A DNA stretch of 36,091 bases from JBBSEZ01 sp038239195 (GTDB lineage Bacteria; Planctomycetota; Planctomycetia; Gemmatales; Gemmataceae): positions 1 to 36,091 of the forward strand of contig JBBSEZ010000035.1 of assembly GCA_038239195.1 (NCBI GenBank), read 5' to 3'. Positions 1 through 9,100 of this stretch are shown here, piece after piece (the first letter of the stretch is position 1; each line of letters starts with the position of its first letter). A model generated the notes under the pieces. The model was given only the letters and a program-made list of their open reading frames with translations, was not told where the DNA came from and ran no database searches. A program made the translations under genes and the position numbers.

Positions 1-26
1 GCAAACGGGCCGATTCCAAAAATCCT

Positions 27-74
27 GCGCCGGGGCGCAACCGGGGCCCCCCCCGGCGCCGGCGTGTTTTTGTT
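27..74 (+). terminator. Candidate intrinsic terminator of an upstream gene
   Basis: Nine-base complementary arms (27-35 and 51-59) form a very GC-rich stem, followed a few bases later by a T-rich stretch at 67-74. This fits a rho-independent terminator for a plus-strand gene lying left of the window. No gene is visible in bases 1-176; the rest of that stretch is G/C runs and the mgtE leader. Confidence 0.4.
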
Positions 75-176
75 ACCCCCGGGGGGGCGGGTCGGGCTGC
101 CACACTGAGGGCGGACTTGCGAAACGAACGGCCAGGGCAACGCGGCCCTCCGGTAAGCAACTCGGGGAGATGAGTC

Positions 177-1574
177 ATGGCGCATCCGCTGTTCACCCCC
201 GAGGCCGCCATGCTCCTGGAGAAGGACGACAAGGAGGCGATGGCGACGTTCTGCGAGACGCTCCATCCCACCACGGTCGCCGAGGCGCTTTCGGACTCCT
301 TCGGCATCGAAGACAACTGGCGCTTCCTGCACAGCAGCTCCATCGCCAACCAGGCCGCCATCTTCGCCTACTTCCCGATGGAGTGGCAGGTGAAGATGGT
401 CGAGGGCACCGGCCGGCAGCAGATGGCCACGCTCATCGAGGAGATGTCGTCGGACGACCGCGCCGACCTGCTGCGCCGGCTCCCCCCTCCCGTCGCCGAA
501 GGGTTGCTCCGCCTGGTCGATGAGGCCGACCGCCGCGACATCGCCAGCCTCGTCAAGTACGACGAGAACACGGCCGGCGCCCTCATGACGACCGAGTACG
601 CCTGGCTGCCGGCCAACATCACCGTCGAGGAGGCCCTCGACCGGCTGCGCCTCCAGGCCCCCGACACCGAAACGATCTACTACGTCTACGTCGTCGATGA
701 CCACCGCCGCCTGCTGGGCGTCGTCTCCTTGCGCGACCTCATCCTGGCCTCCCGGCGGGCGCCGATCGTCGATCTCATGGAAAAACAGGTCGTGTCGGTG
801 CGCGACACCGACGACCAGGAAAAGGTGGCGCACGAGTTCAGCGAGTACGACCTGCTGGCCATGCCGGTCATCGCCGGCGACGGCAAGTTGGTGGGGATCA
901 TCACCTCCGACGACGTGCTGGACGTGGTGGTCGAGGAGGCGACGGAGGACGCCCATCGCATGGGCGCCGTCGGCCCGATGGAGGAGAACTACCTCCAGGC
1001 GAGCTTCTTCCTGATCTGGCGCAAGCGGGCGTTCTGGCTGGCGGCGCTGTTCATCGCCGAGATGTTCACCTTCAACGCCATGGCGCACTTCGACGAGGCG
1101 ATGAAGATGGTGACGGTGCTGGCGCTGTTCGTCCCGCTCTGCCTGTCGGTGGGCGGCAATTCGGGCTCGCAGGCCGCCACGCTCATCACGCGAGCCCTTG
1201 CTCTGGGACAGGTCACGGTGGGCGACTGGTACCGGGCCCTGGCCCACGAATTGTTCATGGGCCTCGCCCTCGGCGCGACGCTCGGGGCCATCGGCGCGCT
1301 GCGCACCCTGTTCATGACCCCCAACCACGTGCTGCAAAACTCCAACGGCACCACCACCAACGTCTACCTGCTGACGATCGTCATCAGCGTGGCCGTGTCG
1401 GCCATCTGCCTGTGGGGCACGCTCATCGGCTCGATGCTGCCGCTCGTCTTCAAGCGCATCGGCGTCGATCCGGGCATCGCGTCGAGCCCGTTCGTGGCGA
1501 CGTTCGTGGACGTGACCGGCATCATCATCTACTTCTCGATTGCCAAGACGGTCCTGCACGCGTCGTTTGGGTGA
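177..1574 (+). CDS. mgtE: Magnesium transporter MgtE
   Basis: A 465-residue inner-membrane Mg2+ channel of the MgtE family, close to the usual family length of about 450. The order is an N-terminal MgtE_N helical domain (roughly residues 15-125), two CBS domains (about 130-250) that act as the cytosolic Mg2+ sensor in this family, and a C-terminal five-helix membrane domain (about 275-460). Visible signatures are the pore-region GGNSGSQAATL motif and the last-helix segment FVDVTGIIIY with the conserved Asp that lines the ion path. The start at 177 has a GGGGAG ribosome site just upstream; an ATG at 170 is out of frame. It appears to be a single-gene unit, followed by 114 bases before the Kelch gene. 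Confidence 0.95.
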   Translation: MAHPLFTPEAAMLLEKDDKEAMATFCETLHPTTVAEALSDSFGIEDNWRFLHSSSIANQAAIFAYFPMEWQVKMVEGTGRQQMATLIEEMSSDDRADLLRRLPPPVAEGLLRLVDEADRRDIASLVKYDENTAGALMTTEYAWLPANITVEEALDRLRLQAPDTETIYYVYVVDDHRRLLGVVSLRDLILASRRAPIVDLMEKQVVSVRDTDDQEKVAHEFSEYDLLAMPVIAGDGKLVGIITSDDVLDVVVEEATEDAHRMGAVGPMEENYLQASFFLIWRKRAFWLAALFIAEMFTFNAMAHFDEAMKMVTVLALFVPLCLSVGGNSGSQAATLITRALALGQVTVGDWYRALAHELFMGLALGATLGAIGALRTLFMTPNHVLQNSNGTTTNVYLLTIVISVAVSAICLWGTLIGSMLPLVFKRIGVDPGIASSPFVATFVDVTGIIIYFSIAKTVLHASFG

Positions 1575-1631
1575 GGCGGTTAGCCCGAAACGGCAAGCAA
1601 GAAAGCGTTTCCTCGCCCGGCTGCCGGTGGT

Positions 1632-1637
1632 TACAAT
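1632..1637 (+). promoter_or_regulatory. Candidate -10 element (TACAAT) for the Kelch gene
   Basis: A TACAAT hexamer lies about 50 bases before the Kelch start codon. The best -35 partner (TTTCCT at 1608-1613, 18-base spacer) is weak. The same hexamer occurs before two other genes here, at 5730 on the minus strand and at 6032. Confidence 0.3.
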
Positions 1638-1688
1638 CGTTGCGAAGGAAGCCTCGCCTGCCTGCCCTCCCCAAGGGAGCTCGCCAAC

Positions 1689-2687
1689 ATGCTCTGCACG
1701 TATCGCACGTTCCTCGGTATCCTCGCGCTGAACGTCCTCTCACTCGGTCGGGCCGACGAGCCTGCTTGGCCAGCTCTCAAGTGGAAGAAGGTTGCCCCGT
1801 CCCCCTTTGCGCGCGTCGAGTCACCGGCTGCCGTGGTGAATGACAAGATCTACTTGTTCGGTGGGTTTACCGAGGACTTGCAAGCATCGAATCGGGTGGA
1901 CGTCTACGACCCGGCGAACGACTCCTGGACGCGGAAGAAAGACATGCCGACGCGGCTCACGCACCTCAATCCGGCCATCGACGGGAATACCATTTGGTTC
2001 GCAGGCGGGTTCAAGGGGAAACATCCCGGACCGGTCACCAATGAAGTGTGGAAATACGACGTTGCGTCGGACACCTGGGCACCTGGGCCGCCGTTGCCGG
2101 AACGGCGTGCGGGGGGCGGCCTGGCAGTCGTCGGGAGCAAATTACATTACTTCGGCGGCTACAAAGCCGACCGCGACACCAATGCCGGCGATCACTGGAG
2201 CTTGCCGCTCAAAGGGGGGAAAGCCTGGCAGCGCGAAGCGGACTTGCCCGACCCGCGTGGCCACGTGAGCTCGGCGGTGCTCGACGGCAAGATGTATGCG
2301 CTGGGCGGCGATCATGGCCACGACGTCACGCAGATCGACGTGAGTTCTTGCCATCGGTTTGATCCCGCCACGAAAAAATGGAGCAAGATCGCCAACCTTC
2401 CGGATGGACGCAGCCATTTTGAATCGAGCACGATCGTCTACAAGGGCCGGATTGTCATCGTTGGTGGGCGCTGCAATAGCTCCAAACCGCCGCGAAACGT
2501 TGTGGGCGACTTGCTCCAGTACGATCCCAAAAAGAACACGTGGCAGGTCGTCGGCGCCATGCCCGAGAAACTGCTCGCCCCAGCAGCAGCTATCGTTTCG
2601 GGGCGCATCGTGGTCCTCGGGGGTGGCCTGGGCAACCCGCGGCCTCTCACGGCCACCACGCGGGTTGCGCCACTTCCGGCCCGGTGA
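1689..2687 (+). CDS. Secreted Kelch-repeat beta-propeller protein
   Basis: A 332-residue protein with an N-terminal signal peptide (hydrophobic FLGILALNVLSL, residues 8-19, ending near RADEP). The remainder reads as about six Kelch blades, recognisable from recurring hydrophobic-FGG strands (YLFGG, WFAGG, HYFGG, YALGG, VIVGG, VVLGG) each followed by a YD..xxxW segment. Kelch propellers usually bind proteins or sugars, and some are sialic-acid mutarotases or oxidases; no catalytic residues can be assigned here, so function is open. The third codon positions are more mixed (many T- and A-ending codons) than in neighbouring genes. It ends only nine bases from the convergent uracil-DNA glycosylase gene. 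Confidence 0.85.
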   Translation: MLCTYRTFLGILALNVLSLGRADEPAWPALKWKKVAPSPFARVESPAAVVNDKIYLFGGFTEDLQASNRVDVYDPANDSWTRKKDMPTRLTHLNPAIDGNTIWFAGGFKGKHPGPVTNEVWKYDVASDTWAPGPPLPERRAGGGLAVVGSKLHYFGGYKADRDTNAGDHWSLPLKGGKAWQREADLPDPRGHVSSAVLDGKMYALGGDHGHDVTQIDVSSCHRFDPATKKWSKIANLPDGRSHFESSTIVYKGRIVIVGGRCNSSKPPRNVVGDLLQYDPKKNTWQVVGAMPEKLLAPAAAIVSGRIVVLGGGLGNPRPLTATTRVAPLPAR

Positions 2688-2696
2688 AGAATTGTC

Positions 2697-3371
2697 TCAC
2701 AGGTCCGGTATCTGCCAGTCGATCGCCTCCTCGCCGACCTCTTCCAGCGCCCCATTGATCGCCGAGAACGGCTTCGAGCCCATGAACTTCTTCATCGACA
2801 GCGGCGAGGGATGCGCCGCCGTCACCACGCGGTGCTGCTCCCCCGTGACGAGCTTTTTCTTCTTCTGGGCGTAGCCGCCCCACAGGGCGAACACGACGGG
2901 CCTCTCGCGGTCGTTCAGCGCCTTGATGGCGGCGTCGGTGAACTTCTCCCAGCCCTTGTCCTTGTGCGAGTTCGGCTCGTGGGCGCGCACCGTCAGCACG
3001 GCGTTGAGCAGGAGCACGCCGCGCTCGGCCCAGGGCAGCAGGTAGCCGTTGTTGGGCACCTTGCAGCCGAGCTCGCTGTGCAGCTCCTTGAACATGTTGA
3101 CCAGCGAGGGCGGGGGCCTCACACCGGGGCGCACCGAGAAGCACGTGCCGTGCGCTTGCCCCTCGCCGTGGTAGGGGTCCTGACCGAGGAGCAGGACCTT
3201 CACCTTGTCGAAGGGGGTGGCCTTGAAGGCGTTGAAGACGTCCTCGGCGGGCGGGTAGACGGTGTGTTTGACGCGCTCCTCGCCGACGAACTGCTGGAGC
3301 TCGCGGAAATAGGGCTTGGCGAGCTCGTCGCCGAGCGCGGTCTGCCAGGTCGGCGGCAGGTGGGTGGACAT
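2697..3371 (-). CDS. ung: Uracil-DNA glycosylase, family 1 (free-standing copy)
   Basis: A 224-residue family-1 uracil-DNA glycosylase, the usual length of a bacterial UNG. It removes uracil from DNA to leave an abasic site, the first step of base excision repair. All catalytic motifs are intact: water-activating GQDPYH with Asp65, the LLLNAVLTV uracil-binding strand, and the HPSPLS leucine loop with His187. Start is the ATG at 3369-3371; the upstream minus-strand sequence is a perfect hairpin and not coding. It lies 59 bases downstream of, and on the same strand as, a fusion gene that contains two further UNG domains, so it is the third UNG module in tandem. Likely co-transcribed with the fusion unless the hairpin between them terminates. 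Confidence 0.95.
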   Translation of the reverse strand: MSTHLPPTWQTALGDELAKPYFRELQQFVGEERVKHTVYPPAEDVFNAFKATPFDKVKVLLLGQDPYHGEGQAHGTCFSVRPGVRPPPSLVNMFKELHSELGCKVPNNGYLLPWAERGVLLLNAVLTVRAHEPNSHKDKGWEKFTDAAIKALNDRERPVVFALWGGYAQKKKKLVTGEQHRVVTAAHPSPLSMKKFMGSKPFSAINGALEEVGEEAIDWQIPDL

Positions 3372-3384
3372 GACGTTCCTCTCT

Positions 3385-3419
3385 CGTTTCGGCGCGGTCC
3401 TGCGAACCGCGCCGAAACG
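3385..3419 (-). terminator. Perfect 14-bp hairpin between the two glycosylase genes
   Basis: Arms 3385-3398 and 3406-3419 are exactly complementary with a seven-base loop. It sits between the fusion-gene stop (3431) and the ung start (3371). There is no clear U-run, so it could be a terminator, an attenuator or an mRNA processing or stability element. Confidence 0.45.
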
Positions 3420-3430
3420 TCCTGAGTGAC

Positions 3431-5680
3431 TCACACGTACGGCAACTGCCAGTAAACCCGCGACTGCCCGCGCAGTTCCAGCGCATCGTCGATCGCCGAG
3501 AACGGCCCGCTGCCCATGAACCGCTCCGGATACGTGCCCGGATTGTCGGCCGTCAGAACGGCGTGCGGCGACGGGTCGATCAACCCCGCCTTCTTCTGGG
3601 CCTGAGGGCCCCACAGGGCAAACACCACGGGGGTGGGCCGGGCGCTCAACAACTTCAACACCGCGTCGGTGAACGGCTCCCAGCCCTTGTCCTTGTGCGA
3701 GCCCGGCTTGCCCGCGCGCACCGTCAGGAGGCTGTTGAGCAAGAGGACGCCGCGCCTGGCCCAGTCCTCCAGCGACGGCGTGACGGGGATGCGGCACCCG
3801 AGATCGTTGCGCAGTTCCTCGAAAATGGTGGTTAGCGCTGGGGTGGCGCCGACGCCCGGCTTCACCGAAAACGCCAACCCGTCGGCCTCGCCCTCCTCCG
3901 CCGACGGCTCGTGGCCGAGGATCACGACGCGCACCTGCTCCGGCGACAGCCACTTGAAGGCATTGAAGACGTCTCGCTCGGCCGGGAAGACGGTCTGGGA
4001 AGCCCGCTCCGCCGTCAGGAACTTGTCGAGCGCCCGGAATGACGGCTTCCCGATCTCTGCTGCCAGCGCTTGCCGCCAGTCGGGAGGCAACAGCCCCTCC
4101 AGCATCGTTGGCGATTCCTTGACCGCTGGGGCCGGGGAAGGCGCCCGCAGCGCCACCTTGACCGGGGCCGCCGGCAAGGGCGTCGAGGCCTTGCCCGGAG
4201 CTTGCTCGGCGGACGGCTCGGGGAGCTGCCACTCGATCGGCTCCTGGCCAAGCTGTTTGAGGGCCTGGTTGGCCTGCGAGAACGGCCTGCTGCCGAAGAA
4301 CTTCTTCGCCGACAGGGGCGAGGGATGCGCCGCCGGCAGCACCCGGTGCTTCGCGGAGCCGATGAGCAGGGCCTTCTTCTGGGCGTAGGCCCCCCAGAGC
4401 AGGAAGACGACCGGCTTCTGGCGCCCATTCAGCGCCTTGATGACGGCGTCGGTGAACGTCTCCCAGCCCATCTCTTTGTGCGAATTGGGCTCGTGTGCCC
4501 TCACCGTCAGCACGGCGTTGAGCAACAACACCCCCTGCCGGGCCCAGGGCGCCAGATGGCCGTGCGCCACGGGCTTGCAGCCCAGGTCGTCCTGAAGCTC
4601 CTTGTAGACGTTGACCAGCGAGGGCGGGGCCTTCACCCCCGGGCGCACCGAGAAGGCCATGCCGTGGGCCTGACCATCGTCGTGGTAAGGGTCTTGCCCC
4701 AGGAGCAGCACCTTCACCTGCTCGAAGGGGGTGGCCTTGAAGGCGTTGAACACGTCCTCGGCAGGGGGGAACACGGTGTTCTTGCCGCGTTCCTCGGCGA
4801 GGAACTTTTCGAGCTGCTTGAAGTAGGGCCTGGAGAATTCCGCCGCGAGGGCGGTTTGCCAGTCGGCGGGCAGTTGCGACTGGAGCGAGGGCGCGGGCGG
4901 CACACTCGGTGCCGGAGCGGTGGGAGCCGCCCTGCCCTTCTTGGCCGGCGCTGCCTTGGTCTTGGTCTTTTTTGCAGCCATCGAAGCTAGTTCCTCCTCG
5001 GGCTCGGTGTCCTCGTCGTCGGAAAGTTCGGGGGCGTCGGCGCCTTCTGCCACGCCGCGTTTGGGACAGAGGTCGTTCAAGATGCAGTCCGGGCAGTGGG
5101 GGGCATGGTGGGTGCATACGTAGCGCCCGAGTAGCACGAGGGCTGGCCCAAAAGTGATCCATTCCTCCTGGGGGACGGCCTCCATCAGGTCGCGTTCGAT
5201 CTTTTCGGGGTTTTTCTGGTCCGTCAGCCCCAGGCGCCGGCTGACGCGCTGAACGTGGGTGTCCACGATCACGCCCGTCGGGACCTGGAAGGCGTTGTTG
5301 AGCACCACGTTCGCGGTCTTGCGGGCCACGCCAGGCAGCACGAGCATCTCTTCCATCGTAGTCGGCACCTGCCCCGCGAACTTTTCGACCAGCACCTGGC
5401 AGGCCGCCTGGACGGTGCGGGCCTTCTGGCGGTAAAAGCCGGTCGGGCGCAGGGCCTCTTCCAGTTCCTCCAGGTTGGCCGTCGCGTAGGCCCCGGCGTC
5501 GGGGTACTTGGCGAACAGGCCCGGGGTGACCCGATTCACGCGCTCGTCGGTACACTGGGCGGCCAGGATCGTCGCCACGAGAAGTTGGAGCGGGCCTTCC
5601 CAGTTCAGCTCGTAGCGAGCATCCGGATAGTGCGAGCGCAGGCGCTGGAGGATGACGGGGAGGGATTGGGTGTCCGGCAT
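3431..5680 (-). CDS. Endonuclease III - UNG - degenerate UNG fusion
   Basis: One uninterrupted frame of 749 residues. Residues 1-210 are endonuclease III (Nth), a glycosylase/AP-lyase: helix-hairpin-helix LPGVARKT with catalytic Lys121, catalytic Asp140 in VDTHVQRV, and a 4Fe-4S loop Cys189-x6-Cys196-x2-Cys199-x5-Cys205. An acidic linker (about 211-233) and a Lys/Ala/Pro-rich stretch (234-266) follow. Residues about 270-486 are a complete UNG: GQDPYH with Asp330, LLLNAVLTV, HPSPLS with His452. After a Pro/Ala linker, residues about 530-749 are a second UNG fold in which GQDPYH has become GHEPSA (589-594) and HPSPLS has become NPGTYP (713-718), so it should be inactive; Phe604 and Asn649 of the uracil pocket remain. 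Inference: UNG makes the abasic site that the Nth lyase can cut, so the fusion could couple both steps. A strong internal ribosome site at 4993-4999 may allow a second product from Met234. Confidence 0.9.
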   Translation of the reverse strand: MPDTQSLPVILQRLRSHYPDARYELNWEGPLQLLVATILAAQCTDERVNRVTPGLFAKYPDAGAYATANLEELEEALRPTGFYRQKARTVQAACQVLVEKFAGQVPTTMEEMLVLPGVARKTANVVLNNAFQVPTGVIVDTHVQRVSRRLGLTDQKNPEKIERDLMEAVPQEEWITFGPALVLLGRYVCTHHAPHCPDCILNDLCPKRGVAEGADAPELSDDEDTEPEEELASMAAKKTKTKAAPAKKGRAAPTAPAPSVPPAPSLQSQLPADWQTALAAEFSRPYFKQLEKFLAEERGKNTVFPPAEDVFNAFKATPFEQVKVLLLGQDPYHDDGQAHGMAFSVRPGVKAPPSLVNVYKELQDDLGCKPVAHGHLAPWARQGVLLLNAVLTVRAHEPNSHKEMGWETFTDAVIKALNGRQKPVVFLLWGAYAQKKALLIGSAKHRVLPAAHPSPLSAKKFFGSRPFSQANQALKQLGQEPIEWQLPEPSAEQAPGKASTPLPAAPVKVALRAPSPAPAVKESPTMLEGLLPPDWRQALAAEIGKPSFRALDKFLTAERASQTVFPAERDVFNAFKWLSPEQVRVVILGHEPSAEEGEADGLAFSVKPGVGATPALTTIFEELRNDLGCRIPVTPSLEDWARRGVLLLNSLLTVRAGKPGSHKDKGWEPFTDAVLKLLSARPTPVVFALWGPQAQKKAGLIDPSPHAVLTADNPGTYPERFMGSGPFSAIDDALELRGQSRVYWQLPYV
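4979..4999 (-). promoter_or_regulatory. Possible internal ribosome binding site and start inside the fusion
   Basis: On the minus strand GAGGAGG (4999-4993) lies 11 bases before an in-frame ATG (4981-4979), Met234 of the fusion. The sequence after it (MAAKKTKTKAAPAKKG) resembles a natural protein N-terminus. Initiation here would give a 516-residue UNG-UNG* protein lacking Nth. The Glu codons GAG GAG also produce this motif by chance, so use of the site is unproven. Confidence 0.4.
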
Positions 5681-5729
5681 GGGTGTACCTCGCGCAGCGC
5701 CGGGGGCGCCTTTGGGTTGAGCGAGGGAG

Positions 5730-5735
5730 ATTGTA
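5730..5735 (-). promoter_or_regulatory. Candidate -10 element (TACAAT) for the Nth-UNG fusion
   Basis: TACAAT on the minus strand about 50 bases before the fusion start codon, in a locally A/T-rich patch. No convincing -35 hexamer is present at 16-18 bases. Confidence 0.3.
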
Positions 5736-6028
5736 ATTTCTCGCGCGCGGAAATGCACGGTTAGCAGGGGCTGGAAACCGAAGAATCGGCCTGGTTCGAG
5801 ACCGGCCGCGATCGGGTAGCCCGCCCCGGAGCACCAGGCGTTGTGTGGGTGTGGGGGCCCAAGGCAATCCAGTTCGGGGCCAGCCGTGGCTTTGGGAAGG
5901 CCTTTGTGACCGGACGTCGTCGAGCAGCGCGGCTCCTGGAGGGCGCGTCCCTCGACCTCCCGTAGCGCCGGGGACCGATGAAATGGGCCTCCTTCGACTG
6001 GAATTGCTGCGCGAGGACGTGTTGGTGG

Positions 6029-6037
6029 TGCTACAAT
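6029..6037 (+). promoter_or_regulatory. Candidate extended -10 (TGCTACAAT) for the kinase-tubulin gene
   Basis: TGCTACAAT matches an extended -10 (TG, one base, TACAAT), which can work without a good -35. It lies about 85 bases before the start chosen for the kinase-tubulin gene. Confidence 0.35.
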
Positions 6038-6120
6038 CACCACACTGCCGGCGTTCTTGCCTCCTGTCGAGGGAAGACGAAGCAAGGCGAGCTTCCTGTG
6101 GCCCCTTACCTCCGGTCGCC

Positions 6121-9100
6121 ATGGCGTTCGTACCTGCGAGAGATGCCGAACCGATCCCGGGATATCGCCTGGTCGAAAAACTGGGCGTCGGCGGCTATGG
6201 CGAGGTCTGGAAGGCCACGGCCCCCGGCGGCCTGACCAAGGCCATCAAGATCGTGTACGGCGACATGGCCGGCTCCCGCGCCGAACAGGAGCGCAAGGCC
6301 CTCGACCGCATCAAGGAAGTCCGCCACCCCTTTCTCCTCTCTCTGGAACGCATCGAAGTCATCGGCAACCAGCTCTTCATCGTGATGGAGCTCGCCGATG
6401 GCTGCCTCGCCGACCGCTTTTACGAGTGCGGCAAGGCAGGCCTCAAGGGGGTCCCCCGCAAGGAGCTCCTCGCTCACCTTCGCGACGCCGCCGAGGCCCT
6501 CGATTACATGACCGAGACCCACGACCTGCAGCACCTCGACGTCAAGCCGCAGAACCTCCTCCTCGTCGGCGGCCGCATCAAGATCGCCGACTTTGGCCTC
6601 GTCAAGAACCTCGTCGGCGCCAGCGTCACCGCCACCGGCGGCGTCACCCCTGTCTACGCCACCCCCGAGGCCTTCGATGGCCGCATCAGCCGCTACAGCG
6701 ACCAGTACAGCCTCGCCATCGTCTACCAGGAGATGCTCACCGGCGTCCGCCCCTTCCCCGGCACGACCTTGATGCAGCTCGCCGCCCAGCACGTCAACAG
6801 CCCGCCGCTGCTCAGCCCCCTCCCCCCCGGGGATCGCAGCGCCATCGCCCGGGCCCTCTCCAAGGTGCCCGAACACCGCTTCCCCTCCTGCCTCCAGATG
6901 GTCGAGGCCCTGCTGCCGGGCGGCCAGCCCGCGAGCCTCCCCCCCGCCCTCCCTCCGGGCGGGCCCTCGCCGCGCCCGGGGCCCCGCGAACGAGGCCTCG
7001 AGCCTCCGCCCCGCCCCCCGCTCTCCGAGCCAATCGGTCCTTCGCACGCCCTCGATCTCAATCTGCCCACCCTCGCGCGTACCGCGCTCCCGAAGGCGCT
7101 CGACGCACCGCGCCCCTCGCCCTCGGCGCGCCTGCGCATGTCCGTCCCCACCGGCAAACCGGGGCTCCGGCCAACTCTGTTCCTGGGCATCGGCGGCCTG
7201 GCCGCCGCGGCCCTGCGGCGCTTCAAGGCAAAGCTCCGCGACAAGTATCGCGGGGCCGAGGCCCCCCTCTTTCGCCTCCTCCTCGTGGACGTCGATCGCG
7301 AGGCCCTGCGCCGTGCCCGCCAGGGCGAGCCGGCCGAGGCCCTGGACGTCGCCGAGACCCTCCTGGCGCCGCTACAGCTCTCCGAGCATTACCGCCCCGA
7401 GTCCCGGAAGTTCCTCCGCTGGCTGGACCGCCGCTGGTTCTACGGCATCCCTCGTTCGCTGCTCACCGAAGGGCTGCGCCCCCTCGGCCGCCTCGCCCTG
7501 GTGGACAACAGCGACAGCATCCTGGATGCCCTCCGGGAAGCCCTCGCCCAGATCACCAGCGCCAGGGCCCTCGCCGAGACGGTCACGAGCACCGGCGCCG
7601 AGGTGCGCGACCCGGAGCCGCGCGTCTTCCTCATCGCCTCCCCCGCCGGCGGCACCGGCAGTGGCATGCTGCTCAGCATGGCCTACGCCGTCCGCCAGGT
7701 GCTCGGCGAGCTCGGTCTGTCCCCCCTCGGCCTGTGCGGGTTGCTCCCGTACGCCACCAGCCCCAAGCCCGCCGAGCAGGAGTTGGCCCGCATCAACGCC
7801 CAGGCGACCCTCACCGAGTTGTCCCACTTCAGCCGTCCCGAGGCCGCTTACCCTGGCGACCCCGAGCACGGCCTCCAGGCGTTCGGCCCCGGCCACGCTC
7901 CCTTCGAGGAGTGCTACCTCGTTCACCTCGGCGAGCAGTTGGGGCCCGCCGAGTCGGCCGCCGCCACCGACCTCCTGGCCGAGTACCTCTTCCTCGACGC
8001 TTCCCCCACCGGCGGGGCCTTCTTCGACCAGTTCCGCCGCCAAACGCACGAGCCCCCGCGCGCCCCCTTTGTCCTCCGCAGTTTCGGCCTGGCCCGGGTG
8101 GGCGCGTCCGACGAACACCCGGTGGACCTGGCGACCCATCTGCTCTGCCAGCGGGTGACCGCCCGCTGGGCAGCCGGGCCAGGGGAGGCCGAGACCCAGT
8201 TCCTCGAACGCGAGGCGCAGCGGCTCGCGGTCGCTCAGGGCCTCGGCGAGGAAGCCTTGGCCGTCCAGCAGCAAACCGCCGTCGCCGACGCCCTGACCGC
8301 CAGCCCCGAAGCCGACCTCTCCAGGCTCCTCGCCGCGGCCGAGGCGCTCGCGGAAAGCGACCTGCCCCACAAGGTGCGCGGGGCGATCGACCGGCTGTTC
8401 GCCACGGGGCTCCGCCGCGAAGAGGGGGAGGAGACGGCCTGGTCGCGCCTCCAGGCCAACGTCCGAACGTCGGCCGAACAGCGCGGGGCCCAGATAAGCC
8501 GCGCCCTCATCGATTGGCTGGTCCGCCTGATCGAGCTGCCCGGTAAGCGCCTCAAGGCCGCCGAGCGAGCCGCGACCTTCCTGGCCCGCCAGCTCGCCGC
8601 CCAGGCCGACGCGGCCCGCGACCGACTCGCGGCCGTCGAGGCCCAGCGGCACGCACTGGCGCAACAGCTCGAGGCCGCCAAACCGGCCGGCAAGCTCGGC
8701 TGGCTCGGCCGCGCCCTCGGCTCCGCTCCCAACGCCCAGGACAAACTGCTCGCTTACTGCCATCTGTGGCTGCAAGAGATGGCCGAGAGCAGCGGCCTGT
8801 TGCTCCTGGCGGTGGTTCAGCGCGAGCTCGCCGCGTTTCGGCAAGACGTCGCGACGGCCCGCCAGCGGCTGGGGAAGTTCGTCGAGCAGTTCCGCCCCGC
8901 GCTGGACAACGAGTTGCCGCTCAATGCGGCCACGGCCCCCCTGCACCGACCCGACGGGGCCGAGGACCGCCTGGAAGGCGCCGAGCCGGTCAGCGGCGAT
9001 AGCCTCCCCCCCGAGCTCGTCTTCCGGTTCGACCGCTCCTTCCAGGGCGAAGTGCTCGAGCGCCGGGGCGGGCTGTGGGGGGCGTTCTCCCCCGACAAGG

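Larger units (their letters stand above)
5681..6120. promoter_or_regulatory. Divergent intergenic region between the repair fusion and the kinase-tubulin gene
   Basis: About 440 bases separate the two divergent genes. Frames remain open here on both strands, but their translations are low-complexity Arg/Pro/Gly-rich text without recognisable domains, so I see no gene. The only regulatory candidates are two TACAAT -10 hexamers, one facing each way. Confidence 0.5.

Noticed and set aside
3372..5677. Continuous reading of the free-standing ung with the upstream open frame as one giant protein
   Set aside because: The upstream part of that frame is out of phase with the clear Nth-UNG frame and reads as low complexity; the ung ATG at 3371 starts a full-length UNG.
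5845..6120. N-terminal extension of the kinase-tubulin protein
   Set aside because: The frame is open but the sequence is not protein-like, and the kinase domain starts directly after the ATG at 6121.
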